From NCBI GenBank assembly GCA_023229795.1, contig JALNYP010000008.1, positions 15,899 through 79,898 on the forward strand: DNA of 64,000 nt. Reading direction: 5' to 3'. The notes beneath the pieces are model-generated. The model saw nothing but the letters and a program-made list of their open reading frames with translations. It did not search any database and was not told the DNA's origin. Below, in pieces: positions 1-8,037 of the stretch. Position 1 is the stretch's first letter, and the number at the start of each line of letters is the position of its first letter. The DNA is from Syntrophobacterales bacterium (GTDB lineage: Bacteria > Desulfobacterota > Desulfobaccia > Desulfobaccales > 0-14-0-80-60-11). Both the position numbers and the translations under genes were made by a program.

Positions 1-1
1 G

Positions 2-445
2 CTGGACGTGGGCTGCGGCGCCGGCGTCCTTAGCCTGGCGGCCGCCGCCCTGGGAGTCCCGCAGGTGGTGGGGGTGGATATCTCCCGGCCCGCGGCCCGG
101 ACCACCCGGCAGAACGCCCGGCACAACGGCCTGGCCGGCCCGATCCTCACGGTGCAAGGCTCTACCGAGTGTATCAAGGGCGGCTTCGACCTCGTGGTAG
201 CCAACCTCCCCTGGGAAGTGCAGCTTGGCAAGATCCTGGAGCTTAACCGCCTGGCTAAGCCCTCAGGCCGCGTTATCCTCTCGGGGTTCCGGGACAATCA
301 GGAGAGTCTCTTGCTGGAAAGTTACCTGAAGCTGGGGTGGTTTCTGCAGCGGCGCCTGACTTGGGACTTCCAGCACCCGGAACTCCCGCCGGATATGAGC
401 TTTACCTGGGCGGCCTGGCTGCTGGGAGAAGCCGCCCCGGCCTGA
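2..445 (+). CDS. PrmA-like class I methyltransferase, C-terminal part (cut by window edge)
   Basis: The reading frame is already open at base 2, so the 5' end lies outside the window. The visible part starts with the SAM-binding motif I (LDVGCGAGVLSLAA), followed by an acidic motif II (VVGVDIS) and an ANLPWEVQL segment. That segment resembles the NILP/NLPWE region of ribosomal protein L11 methyltransferases (PrmA) and related 50S or small-molecule methyltransferases. The LSGF segment near the end fits the PrmA family's SGIL/SGF strand. The substrate cannot be fixed without the N-terminal domain. A PrmA paralogue or a generic N-methyltransferase are both possible. It ends 10 bases before the convergent spmB gene. 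Confidence 0.7.
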   Translation: MDVGCGAGVLSLAAAALGVPQVVGVDISRPAARTTRQNARHNGLAGPILTVQGSTECIKGGFDLVVANLPWEVQLGKILELNRLAKPSGRVILSGFRDNQESLLLESYLKLGWFLQRRLTWDFQHPELPPDMSFTWAAWLLGEAAPA

Positions 446-454
446 CCCCCCGGC

Positions 455-982
455 TTAAAACATCAATCTGACGACGGTGATGGCGATGATGATGCCGCAC
501 GCGTCCGCGAGGAGGCAGACGGGGACCAGATATTTGGTATTCTTGATGCCCACGGCCCCGAGATAGACCGCCAGGACGTAAAACGTCGTTTCGGCGCTGC
601 CCATAATGACCGCCGCCATGGTGCTGGCCAGGGAGTCGGGCCCCGTCGATTTGAGGATCTCCGTAAAAATGCCCAGGGAGGCCGCGTTGGAGAACGGTTT
701 GACCATGGCCACCGAAAAGACTTCCGTCGGCACGTGGAACAGGGAGCCGACCCGGGAAAAGATGCCGTTGATGAAGGCGTGAGCTCCCGAGGCCTGGAAG
801 GTTTTGACCATGATAAAGATGGCCAGGACATAGGGGAAAATCCCGATGATGATTTCTATGCCGTTCTTGGCCCCCGAAATGAAGGAATCATAGACCGGCA
901 CTCCCTTGTAAAAGCCATAGCCCACGGTGAACAGGACAAAAATCGGGATAAGATAATGAAACCCGGCATTAAGGGTATCCAT
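455..982 (-). CDS. spmB: Spore maturation protein B-like membrane protein
   Basis: This 175-residue integral membrane protein belongs to the SpmB/nucleoside-recognition (Gate) family. It has several hydrophobic helices and the family's conserved core around KPFSNAASLG and MGSAETTFYVLAVYLGAVG. I place the start at the ATG of MDTLNAGF, because it follows the spmA stop by a single base; the open frame further upstream runs into spmA and is not conserved-looking. SpmA and SpmB were named from Bacillus spore-core dehydration, but paired homologues are common in non-sporulating Desulfobacterota, where the transported ligand is unknown. A role in sporulation is not implied here. Confidence 0.85.
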   Translation of the reverse strand: MDTLNAGFHYLIPIFVLFTVGYGFYKGVPVYDSFISGAKNGIEIIIGIFPYVLAIFIMVKTFQASGAHAFINGIFSRVGSLFHVPTEVFSVAMVKPFSNAASLGIFTEILKSTGPDSLASTMAAVIMGSAETTFYVLAVYLGAVGIKNTKYLVPVCLLADACGIIIAITVVRLMF

Positions 983-983
983 G

Positions 984-1568
984 CTAGGCGTTTCTCCCCC
1001 TGAATTTTCTGAACAAAAAGAGGATGCCCACCGCGATGGCCGAAGACACCAGCGTCGCGACCAGGGTCGGCAGGATAATGACATTCGGGTTGTGGGCGCC
1101 GTAACTGGCCAGCAACCCGATCACCGTAAACGGGATGATCTGAATGCTCGAGGTATTAATCACGATGAAGAGCATCATTTCGAAGGTTACAGTGTCAGAC
1201 TCGGGATTGAGCGTCTGCAGGTCCTCCATGGCCTTGATGCCCAGGGGGGTGGCGGCGTTGCCGATCCCGAACAGGTTGGCCAGGAGATTAAGCGTCATCG
1301 AAGAGATGGCCGGATGCCCTTCCGGAATATTCCGGAACAGCAGCGAGATGGCGGGTCTAAAGAAGTTTGACATCTTATAGATCACCCCGCAATCTTCCAG
1401 GATTTTGGTGAGCCCCAACCAGAGAGAGACGATGCCCAACAGGTAAAGACACATTTCCACCGCGGTTTTGCCCGCTTCAAACATGGCTTTGGTGAATTCG
1501 TCGATGCTGCCGGTGAGAGCGGCAAACAAGACGCTGAGACAAATGACGACAAACCAGATAACGTTCAT
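984..1568 (-). CDS. spmA: Spore maturation protein A-like membrane protein
   Basis: This 194-residue membrane protein begins with a hydrophobic helix (VIWFVVICLSVLFAALTG). It carries the Gate-domain core, including FRNIPEGHPAISSMTLNLLANLFGIGNAATPLGIKAM given here as residues about 79-114, and the NTSSIQIIPFTVIGL segment typical of SpmA. An AAGGAAGG ribosome-binding site sits just ahead of the ATG. It is the first gene of a two-gene unit with spmB (1 bp apart). The two probably form one heteromeric membrane complex of unknown substrate. Confidence 0.88.
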   Translation of the reverse strand: MNVIWFVVICLSVLFAALTGSIDEFTKAMFEAGKTAVEMCLYLLGIVSLWLGLTKILEDCGVIYKMSNFFRPAISLLFRNIPEGHPAISSMTLNLLANLFGIGNAATPLGIKAMEDLQTLNPESDTVTFEMMLFIVINTSSIQIIPFTVIGLLASYGAHNPNVIILPTLVATLVSSAIAVGILFLFRKFRGRNA

Positions 1569-1890
1569 GCAGCCTTCCTTATCTAGGCGCTGGGCTGATC
1601 AGGTTACAAGGCATCTGTGCAATTCCGGGGAACGGTTAGGGCCGCTGACCGCCGTCTCCATTTTCCTTTTTTACCCCCGCAACCGCAAGAAAATATTGAG
1701 AACTCCGCCCTTGGAGACCCGCGGCCTTGAAAAGACCCGGTTGAGTTCTTAACAATATGGTTGCGAAAAACCGCGCAACGCATGACTAACCCGCTCATAG
1801 ACTGAGGAATAAGGAAAGTTCCTCAGGGGGGTAGGGAGATTTCAATGAGTTAGATAATCCCCCTACCCCTCAAGCACGGAGGATCAGATC
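1569..1890. other. Intergenic region between spmA and the CMD-family gene, with two hairpins
   Basis: No gene is supported here. It holds the divergent upstream regions of spmA (minus) and the AhpD-like gene (plus). A perfect 8-bp inverted repeat (CTGAGGAA/TTCCTCAG, 1802-1826) is followed by a longer imperfect G-rich/C-rich hairpin (about 1825-1841 paired with 1856-1870) that ends just before the GGAGG ribosome-binding site of the next gene. The hairpins could affect translation or RNA stability of that gene; this is inference. Confidence 0.5.
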
Positions 1891-2217
1891 ATGTCAGAAG
1901 AGACCTACCCCGGTTGGTATGCTTTCGTCAAAGAGAACCACGATAAATTTATCAAGGCTTTGGAGCAGTTGGGGGAAGTGGTGCGGCAGGAAGGGCCGTT
2001 GGATGAAAAGACTTCCCACCTGATCCAATTGGCCGCGGCCGCGGCCATCCGCTCCGAAGGCGCGGTGCACAGCCACGTGCGGCGGGCCTTAAAAGCCGGC
2101 GCCAAACCCGAAGAGATTTATCACACCATGATCCTGCTCACCAGCACCATCGGCTTTCCCAATACCTCTGCCGCCATGAGCTGGGTCTATGATATCCTGG
2201 GGGAACAAAAGGGCTAA
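1891..2217 (+). CDS. Carboxymuconolactone decarboxylase / AhpD-fold protein lacking the redox cysteines
   Basis: This 108-residue protein has the all-helical CMD/AhpD fold pattern. A first helix pair (ALEQLGEVVRQEGPLDEKT) is followed by the signature helix LIQLAAAAAIRSEGAVHSHV and the RALKAGAKPEEIYHTMILL segment. In peroxidatic AhpD relatives the signature is CxxCxxH. Here both cysteine positions are Ser and Ala, and only the His is kept, so thiol peroxidase activity is not expected. It could be a decarboxylase/isomerase-type member or a structural relative. A strong GGAGG lies 8 bases ahead of the ATG. It appears monocistronic. Confidence 0.75.
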   Translation: MSEETYPGWYAFVKENHDKFIKALEQLGEVVRQEGPLDEKTSHLIQLAAAAAIRSEGAVHSHVRRALKAGAKPEEIYHTMILLTSTIGFPNTSAAMSWVYDILGEQKG

Positions 2218-2367
2218 AAGCCCCGTCGCCCCGCGCCCCCGCGGCAGGCAGGCCTGACCGCGTCCCAGAGACCGGGGCGGGGCTCCGGCTTGGTGCGCGC
2301 CTGCCACCCGGGGCCAGCCCAATCCCCTCGCCTTAATCCCGGTCACCACAAAGGAGAACTTCTGAGG

Positions 2368-3123
2368 ATGAATAAATCCGCTCCCCTCTGCCGCCTGCTG
2401 TTGAGCTTTGGCTTAGCGGCCTTACTGGCCCTTTCGGGGTGTAACTCCGGGACTGCCCCCCAGTCCCCCAAGTCCAAGGAAGATCTGCAGGCGACGGTCT
2501 CTCCCAAGGCCTTCGAACACTTTCGCGAGGCCCATAAATTATTGAAGGAGCAGAAATTCCCCGAAGCCTTGAGGGAATTTCAGCAGGCCGCCGAGTTGGC
2601 GCCGAAATCCGCCCTGGTGCAATTCTGGGTGGGCAAGACCGCCTTTCTCAATAAAGATAAAGACCTGGCCGAAAAATCCTTCCTGAAAGTGCTGGAATTG
2701 GAGCCGACCAATTATCATGCCAAAGCCATGTTGGGGCAGCTCTATTCGTTGGATAAAACCAAGCTGGATCAGGCCGAGAGCTATTTAAAGGAGGCCCTGG
2801 ACGCCTCGCCCGACAATCTGGAAGCCCATTTCGATCTAGGCCGGGTTTATGCCCTGAAAGGCGACAAGGAGCAGACCCTGCAGGAGTTTCGCTTCGTCTT
2901 TGCCAAGGAATCGGAATTTCCCGGCTATCATTTTGAAATGGGACGGATTATGGAGTCCTGGGGCGAAAAACAGGTGGCCCTCAATCATTACCGCCGGGCC
3001 CTGATGCTCAATCCGCGCTTCGAGGCGGCGAGACAGGCCGTTCAAAAGCTGGAAAGTTCCGGGCCCGGGGCCGCCCAACCTGCTCCCACCCCGGCCAAGC
3101 CGAAAGCTGCAAAGCCCAAATAA
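2368..3123 (+). CDS. TPR-repeat lipoprotein
   Basis: This protein of 251 residues starts at the ATG after an AAGGAGAAC site; the longer frame upstream lacks a signal. Residues 1-25 form a lipoprotein signal ending in LALSGC, so Cys25 or thereabouts is the lipidated residue. Residues about 45-230 hold five tetratricopeptide repeats (HFREAHKLLKEQKFPEALREF and following), which usually serve as a protein-interaction scaffold. The C-terminus is a Pro/Ala/Lys-rich tail. It is probably anchored in the outer or inner membrane facing the periplasm. No partner is identified by its neighbours, although it directly precedes the NosL operon on the same strand. Confidence 0.8.
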   Translation: MNKSAPLCRLLLSFGLAALLALSGCNSGTAPQSPKSKEDLQATVSPKAFEHFREAHKLLKEQKFPEALREFQQAAELAPKSALVQFWVGKTAFLNKDKDLAEKSFLKVLELEPTNYHAKAMLGQLYSLDKTKLDQAESYLKEALDASPDNLEAHFDLGRVYALKGDKEQTLQEFRFVFAKESEFPGYHFEMGRIMESWGEKQVALNHYRRALMLNPRFEAARQAVQKLESSGPGAAQPAPTPAKPKAAKPK

Positions 3124-3150
3124 ATTGTTTTCTCCTCCAGATGGAAGGGC

Positions 3151-3178
3151 TTGATTTCTGCTCTAAAGAACCTATGAT
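3151..3178 (+). promoter_or_regulatory. Predicted sigma70-type promoter of the NosL-ABC operon
   Basis: TTGATT (3151-3156) and TATGAT (3173-3178) are separated by 16 bases. They lie about 107 bases upstream of the first NosL-like gene and just after the preceding TPR gene. The match to consensus is 4/6 and 5/6. No operator is recognised, although the following AT-rich stretch ATTAATTAAATTAATT is palindromic. Confidence 0.45.
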
Positions 3179-3291
3179 TAATTAAATTAATTCAAAACCC
3201 CATAACATTTCTCAAGACCACAAGAGGAATCCTGCGTTACCCTGAGGGAAGAATCAACGGAACTTAAATATCTGATGAAAAGGAGCGGGGA

Positions 3292-3828
3292 ATGAAAAAA
3301 CTGATTCTGTGTGGAATGTTCGCGGCCATATTTCTGCTGACCGGCATCTCGGGTTACGCCCAAACTATGCCGGATATTGAAGCCCACCGCACCTGCAAGT
3401 ACTGCAACATGGACCGGCAAACCTTCGCCCACAGCCGCATGTTGATCGAGTTTACGGACGGCTCGTCCACCGGGCTGTGCGCCCTCCACTGCGCCGCTCT
3501 GGAGTTGGCTCAATCCTTTGACAAGCAGGTAAAATCCATCCAGGTGGCAGACTACAACACCAAGAAACTGATCGATGCCGAGAAAGCCTCCTGGGTGATC
3601 GGCGGCAACAAGCCCGGCGTCATGACCAAAGTCGCCAAATGGGCCTTTGCCGATAAGAAGGACGCCGAAGCCTTTATTAAAGAAAACGGCGGCAAGCTCG
3701 CCAATTTTGACGACGCCATCAGGGCCTCCTTCGAGTCCATGTATGATGATACCAAGATGATCTGGGCCAAACGCGCCAAGATGAGAGAGATGAAGATGAA
3801 GGAAGGGAAAAAGGAAGAGAAAAAATAA
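3292..3828 (+). CDS. NosL-like periplasmic metal-binding protein (first copy)
   Basis: This 178-residue protein has an N-terminal signal peptide ending near SGYAQ. The NosL-type motif follows as CKYCNMDRQTF (a CxxCxM variant), then IEFTDGSSTGLCALHCAA, which adds two more cysteines. NosL proteins bind Cu(I) and donate it to nitrous oxide reductase in denitrifiers. Here no nos genes are visible, so a more general copper or heavy-metal chaperone role is likelier. The C-terminus is a charged MKMKEGKKEEKK tail that is also methionine-rich. It is first in a plus-strand operon with a second NosL, an ABC transporter and a CxxC membrane protein. Confidence 0.75.
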   Translation: MKKLILCGMFAAIFLLTGISGYAQTMPDIEAHRTCKYCNMDRQTFAHSRMLIEFTDGSSTGLCALHCAALELAQSFDKQVKSIQVADYNTKKLIDAEKASWVIGGNKPGVMTKVAKWAFADKKDAEAFIKENGGKLANFDDAIRASFESMYDDTKMIWAKRAKMREMKMKEGKKEEKK

Positions 3829-3913
3829 CCAGGCCAGAATCCGGGCCAGGGGGACCGCTCCAGTCGCCCTGGCCCTCATCACCCAGGCTCGGAGCCTGGG
3901 CCACGGAGTTTTT

Positions 3914-4399
3914 GTGAAACACTTCAGATCGCTTGTTTTCATTAATGTTGTGGTTCTGATAATAACCTGTTCCCTCCTCTGCGCCCAGGAGGTGCAACCC
4001 GGCAAGCTTACCCCGGGAGACAAGTGCCCGGTGTGCGGCATGTTCGTGGCCAAGTATCCGGATTTCGTCGCCCAAGTCGTGTTTAAGGATGGCACCCATG
4101 CTTTTTTCGACGGCGTCAAAGACCTGATGAAATATTACTTTGACCTGCCGAAGTATAATCCGTCGAAAACCCAGGGGGATATCGCCGCCATTTTGGTAAC
4201 CGATTATTATAATATGAAGTTAATGGACGGCTACCAGGCGTGGTATGTCGTCGGCAGCGATGTGTACGGGCCCATGGGGAAAGAACTGATGCCCTTCAAA
4301 GATGAGCCCGCCGCCAAGGAATTTAAGAACGATCACCAGGGAAAATCGATCCTGCAATTCAAGGACATCACCCCGGACCTGATCAAAACCCTGGATTAA
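3914..4399 (+). CDS. nosL: NosL family copper-binding protein (second copy)
   Basis: This 161-residue protein starts at GTG, followed by a signal peptide (VFINVVVLIITCSLLCAQ). A cysteine near the end of the hydrophobic stretch may make it a lipoprotein, though the lipobox is imperfect. The canonical NosL motif KCPVCGMFVAKYP is at about residues 36-48, followed by VVFKDGTHAFFDGVKDLMKY. This is a closer match to classical NosL than the first copy. It probably holds Cu(I) via the CxxCGM site in the periplasm. It is 85 bases downstream of the first copy. Confidence 0.85.
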   Translation: MKHFRSLVFINVVVLIITCSLLCAQEVQPGKLTPGDKCPVCGMFVAKYPDFVAQVVFKDGTHAFFDGVKDLMKYYFDLPKYNPSKTQGDIAAILVTDYYNMKLMDGYQAWYVVGSDVYGPMGKELMPFKDEPAAKEFKNDHQGKSILQFKDITPDLIKTLD

Positions 4400-4471
4400 T
4401 CTTTGCAAGGGGTGGGTCACCTAAACTCGCCTGGATTTGATCGAAACCCCTGACCTTATCGAGACCGAGCC

Positions 4472-4771
4472 TTGCGAAAATCCGATGGATTCCTGCTGGT
4501 TACCGGCGGCGGCCTGCTCTTGCTCATAGGACTCCTCATCCATGGGAAAATGGTGACGCGGGCCGAAATGCCCCTGCTGCGCCAGGAGGTCAGCGTCGCC
4601 CGCAACCTCGGACTCACCGATCTGTGCCTCTCGACTGAAGCCAATTACACCCGGAACCCGTCCCAAGCCGATTGGCACACGCCTTTCCAGACTCATCCCG
4701 GCTCTCTGGATCATTTCCCCAGCGGATCGATCATCGGTCCTCCGGAAACCTTGCGGAAACCGCATGAATAA
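4472..4771 (+). CDS. Small single-pass membrane protein of the NosL-ABC operon
   Basis: This 99-residue protein has a TTG start and one hydrophobic segment (FLLVTGGGLLLLIGLLI). A conserved-looking extracytoplasmic tail follows, with LGLTDLCLSTEANYTRNPSQADWH and HFPSGSIIGPP. I recall this kind of tail (YTRxPSxAD...HFPSGS) in small proteins next to FtsX-type permeases, but its function is unknown. The coding region overlaps the ABC permease start by 8 bases, supporting translational coupling and a joint role with the transporter. Confidence 0.65.
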   Translation: MRKSDGFLLVTGGGLLLLIGLLIHGKMVTRAEMPLLRQEVSVARNLGLTDLCLSTEANYTRNPSQADWHTPFQTHPGSLDHFPSGSIIGPPETLRKPHE

Positions 4772-5900
4772 ACTGATCGAAAAACAGCGGCACATTCTCG
4801 ACTTTACCCTATCCTCCCTGTGGCGGCGCAAAAGCCGCAACCTGGCGCTGATGCTGGTGTACACCGTGGTGGTCTTCAGCCTGGGCTCGGTCATGTTTTT
4901 TACCCAGGCCCTGAAAAACGAAGCCGCGCTGATCTTGAGCGGCACTCCCGAGATCATTGTCCAGAAAATGGTAGCCGGCAGACATGAGCTCATTCCGGTC
5001 ACCTATGCCCAGAAGATCGGGAAGATCCGCGGCGTTAAGGCCGTCAAGCCGCGCCTCTGGGGTTATTATTATGACCGGATCGCCCAGGCCAATTATACCT
5101 TCATGGTGCCTGAGGACGTTCCTCTCATCAATAATGAGATTATCATCGGGTCAGGCATTGCCCGGGTGCGCGTGGTGGGCCGCGGCAACGCCTTGTTGTT
5201 CCGGACCTATGACGGCAAGCCCTTCAGTTTTCTGATCAAAGGGATCCTCAGTCCCGACTCCGAGTTGCTGTCTGCCGATTTGATCCTGATCTCCGAGGCG
5301 GGCTTCCACCGCCTCTTCGGCATTACCCCGAAGGATGCCACTGATTTAACCGTAACTGTGTTGAATAAAAAAGAAATCCCCACCATCGCCGCCAAGATCG
5401 TCGACCTGTTCCCCGATACCCGGGCCATCACCCGGGACGAAATCCTGCGGACCTACGACGCGGTGTTCGACTGGCGGGGCGGCATCATTATCGCGGTTCT
5501 GGCCGGCGCGGTGTTGGCTTTCCTGATCTTCGCCTGGGACAAGGCCGCGGGGCTGAGTTCCGAAGAAAAGCGCGAAATCGGCATCCTCAAGGCCATCGGG
5601 TGGGAGACCGGCGACGTCCTGCACATGAAATTCTGGGAAGGCATAATCGTCTCGCTCTCGTCTTTCCTGGCCGGTGTTATCCTGGCCTACATTCACATCT
5701 TTGCGACCTCGGCCAGTCTCTTTGCGCCGGTGCTCAAAGGCTGGTCTACGCTCTATCCGGATTTCCGCCTGACGCCCTTCATCAGCGTCTATCAGGTGGC
5801 CATCCTGTTTTGCTTTACGGTCATTCCTTACACCGTGGCCACCATCATTCCTTCCTGGAAGGCGGCCACCATTGATCCCGATCTCATCATGAGAAGCTAA
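4764..5900 (+). CDS. ABC transporter permease, FtsX/MacB-LolC type
   Basis: This 378-residue protein has the FtsX/MacB architecture. There is one N-terminal transmembrane helix (LALMLVYTVVVFSLGSVMFF), a large periplasmic domain (about residues 45-230) and three C-terminal helices (GGIIIAVLAGAVLAFLIFAWD, a second at GIIVSLSSFLAGVILAYIHIF, a third at VAILFCFTVIPYTVATIIP). Such permeases act mechanically on periplasmic or outer-membrane partners rather than importing solutes. With two NosL proteins upstream, it could drive metal-loaded protein transfer or extrusion. It pairs with the ATPase directly downstream. Confidence 0.85.
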   Translation: MNKLIEKQRHILDFTLSSLWRRKSRNLALMLVYTVVVFSLGSVMFFTQALKNEAALILSGTPEIIVQKMVAGRHELIPVTYAQKIGKIRGVKAVKPRLWGYYYDRIAQANYTFMVPEDVPLINNEIIIGSGIARVRVVGRGNALLFRTYDGKPFSFLIKGILSPDSELLSADLILISEAGFHRLFGITPKDATDLTVTVLNKKEIPTIAAKIVDLFPDTRAITRDEILRTYDAVFDWRGGIIIAVLAGAVLAFLIFAWDKAAGLSSEEKREIGILKAIGWETGDVLHMKFWEGIIVSLSSFLAGVILAYIHIFATSASLFAPVLKGWSTLYPDFRLTPFISVYQVAILFCFTVIPYTVATIIPSWKAATIDPDLIMRS

Positions 5901-5908
5901 GGTCCCCG

Positions 5909-6592
5909 ATGATCGATCTTCAGAACATCCGCAAGGTCTTCAATGAGGGCCTGCCCAACGAATATGTCGCGGTCGATGACATCAGCCTGTACATTGAAGC
6001 CCATCAGGTTACGGTCCTGAAAGGCCCCAGCGGTTCGGGGAAGACCACGCTGCTCAGCATCCTGGGGTGCATGGCCCGGCCCACGGCCGGCCGCATCAGG
6101 CTCGAAGACCGGGAAATCACCAGCCTGCCCGAGCGGTTTCTTACCGAAATCCGGCGCTCCACCTTTGGCTTCATCTTCCAGCAATTCAATCTGTTGAGGG
6201 GCATCAGCGTTCTCGAAAACGTCATGCTGCCGGCCTATCCCCTGGGAGTGCCGTTTACCGCCCTAAAAAGCCAGGCCCGGCGTTTGCTGGAGCTCTTTAA
6301 TCTGGACCACAAGGCCCTGGCCAAAGTCGAGTGGCTCTCCGGCGGCGAAGCCCAGCGGGTGGCCATTGCCCGGGCCCTGGTCAACGACCCGGCAGTGATC
6401 ATCGCCGATGAACCCACCGCCCATCTCGATACCAAGCTGTCCGGGGAGTTTATGGAGATCATGCGGGATTTCAAAACCCAGGGGAAGACCATTCTGATCG
6501 CCAGCCATGACCCCATTGTCCATGAATCCAATGTGGTCGATCGCGTCGTGCAGATGCGGGATGGCAGGATCATCGATGCGGGAGTCCACTGA
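5909..6592 (+). CDS. ABC transporter ATP-binding protein, LolD/MacB type
   Basis: This 227-residue ATPase has Walker A GPSGSGKTT (about residues 38-46), a Q-loop in FGFIFQQFNLL, the signature WLSGGEAQRVAIARAL, Walker B VIIADEPTAHLD, and an H-loop in LIASHD. LolD/MacB-type ATPases power FtsX-like permeases. It lies 8 bases after the permease stop and directly abuts the next gene with no gap, so the module is clearly one transcription unit. Confidence 0.92.
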   Translation: MIDLQNIRKVFNEGLPNEYVAVDDISLYIEAHQVTVLKGPSGSGKTTLLSILGCMARPTAGRIRLEDREITSLPERFLTEIRRSTFGFIFQQFNLLRGISVLENVMLPAYPLGVPFTALKSQARRLLELFNLDHKALAKVEWLSGGEAQRVAIARALVNDPAVIIADEPTAHLDTKLSGEFMEIMRDFKTQGKTILIASHDPIVHESNVVDRVVQMRDGRIIDAGVH

Positions 6593-7585
6593 GTGATCTT
6601 CAAGCCCGGGATTATCGCCCTCCTGACCATCTCCCTGCTGCTCAGCGGGATGCTGCTGTACTCTACTTTCTATGGCGTGTCGATTCTGCGCTACTGGGAT
6701 ATTAAGAGCGGCAGCGAACGGCAGTTGAGCCTGGAAAGAAGGACTTACCTGGTCTCCACCATCATGGCCTATGCCCTGGTGTTCCAGCTCTTCTCCTTTT
6801 TTCTCTTCATCTATACCGCCGACGCCCTGCATCCGTTTTTTACCGGCGCCATGTGCGCGGTGGGCTCGCTCAACGTCAACCAGTGGGGCTACCCCGTAGT
6901 CATCCTGAAAATTATCACTTTCCTCCTGGGCGGGCTCTGGCTCATCATCAATTTTGCGGACAGCCGGGGCTACGATTATCCGCTCATCAAAGAAAAATAC
7001 CTGCTGCTCCTGGTCATCTCGCCGTTGATTCTGGCCGAAACCTTCATCCAGTTCAGCTATTTTCTGGGACTGAAACCGGAGGTCATTACTTCCTGTTGCG
7101 GCTCCCTGTTTACCAGCGATGCCAAGGGCGTGGCCTCCGAGATTATCGCCTTCCCGCGCCTGGCGATGGAGATCGCCTTTTATGCCGCCATGCTGGGCAC
7201 CCTGGCCCTAGGGGTGGTCTTTTACCGCACGGAAAAACTGGGCTACTGGTTTGCTCTCGCAGCCTTGGTGACCTTCCTGATCTCGGCCGCGGCCTTTATC
7301 TCCTTTATCTCCGTCTATTTCTACGAACTGCCGACCCACCACTGCCCTTTCTGCATTCTCCAGAAAGAATACGGCTACATCGGCTATTTCCTCTACCTGA
7401 CCCTGCTGGTGGGAGGCTTGACCGGCATGGGCGCAGGGGTTCTCATGCCCTCCCGGCGGATTCCCAGCCTCAAGGCCACGCTGCCGGGCCTGCAGAAAAA
7501 CCTGACACTGGTCTCCTTGCTCTCCTACCTGCTATTCGGCGGCATCTCCACGTTCCAAATCGCCTTCTCCAATCTGAAAATGTAA
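6593..7585 (+). CDS. Polytopic membrane protein with CC and CPFC motifs
   Basis: This 330-residue protein with a GTG start has about eight transmembrane segments. Cysteines are placed suggestively: ITSCCGSLF at about residues 164-172, and HHCPFCIL following the seventh helix at about 252-259. CxxC next to a membrane helix recalls VKOR/DsbB-type thiol oxidoreductases, and the CPFCI pattern also resembles thioredoxin-like metal or thiol sites, but I cannot place it in a named family. It ends the NosL-ABC operon, so a role in keeping NosL cysteines reduced or in metal passage is a reasonable inference. Confidence 0.6.
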   Translation: MIFKPGIIALLTISLLLSGMLLYSTFYGVSILRYWDIKSGSERQLSLERRTYLVSTIMAYALVFQLFSFFLFIYTADALHPFFTGAMCAVGSLNVNQWGYPVVILKIITFLLGGLWLIINFADSRGYDYPLIKEKYLLLLVISPLILAETFIQFSYFLGLKPEVITSCCGSLFTSDAKGVASEIIAFPRLAMEIAFYAAMLGTLALGVVFYRTEKLGYWFALAALVTFLISAAAFISFISVYFYELPTHHCPFCILQKEYGYIGYFLYLTLLVGGLTGMGAGVLMPSRRIPSLKATLPGLQKNLTLVSLLSYLLFGGISTFQIAFSNLKM

Positions 7586-7608
7586 CGGCCTGGGGCCGGC
7601 GCTCCCAA

Positions 7609-7645
7609 GAAAAAAGGCACCTCCCCCGGGGGGAGATGCCCTGAA
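7609..7645 (-). terminator. Rho-independent terminator of the cusBA-7668 unit
   Basis: On the minus strand a GC-rich hairpin (GGCATCTCCCC paired with GGGGGAGGTGCC) is followed by a T-run (TTTTTTC). It lies just beyond the stop of the small secreted protein gene at 7668. On the plus strand it also sits behind the NosL-ABC operon and may work in both directions, although the U-tract favours the minus strand. Confidence 0.75.
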
Positions 7646-7667
7646 ACGCTTGCCGTTGCCGGGATGC

Positions 7668-8006
7668 TTATTTGGGGCCGGGATAGGCCTTGCCGTTGAT
7701 CTTATCGATGGTCAGGAAGTAAGCCCCGCGCAGCGAGCCCTCGATCTGGACGGGTTCCCCTGTCTTGGCGAATTCCCGTAACACGGTTTCATTCTGATTG
7801 AGGATTTTATATTCCTCATGAGGTTTAATGCGGATGACAATAAAACCTCCATAACTGGTGCTATTGACAATCTTGCCGGTCATGGTGAGCGTACCGGGGG
7901 CCGTCGGCGGCGCTTGCTCTTTGGGTTGAGTCCAACCGGCCGCCGCCATGAGCAAGAGCATTCCCAAACCCAGGCTTATGATCCAGGCCACCTGTTTATT
8001 CTGCAT
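7668..8006 (-). CDS. Small exported protein of the cus cluster, OB-like
   Basis: This 112-residue protein has a signal peptide (VAWIISLGLGMLLLMAAAGW, cut near GWTQ). A short beta-rich domain follows (LTMTGKIVNSTSYGGFIVIRI, then GEPVQIEGSLRGAYFLTI) that reads like an OB-fold. No cysteine or histidine cluster is present, so direct metal binding is not evident. A GAGGAGG site precedes the ATG. It is the last gene after cusB-cusA on the minus strand and may be an auxiliary periplasmic subunit of the efflux system. I do not recognise the family. Confidence 0.6.
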   Translation of the reverse strand: MQNKQVAWIISLGLGMLLLMAAAGWTQPKEQAPPTAPGTLTMTGKIVNSTSYGGFIVIRIKPHEEYKILNQNETVLREFAKTGEPVQIEGSLRGAYFLTIDKINGKAYPGPK

Positions 8007-8037
8007 CTCTACCTCCTCGATAGTTGGCTGTTCTCTC

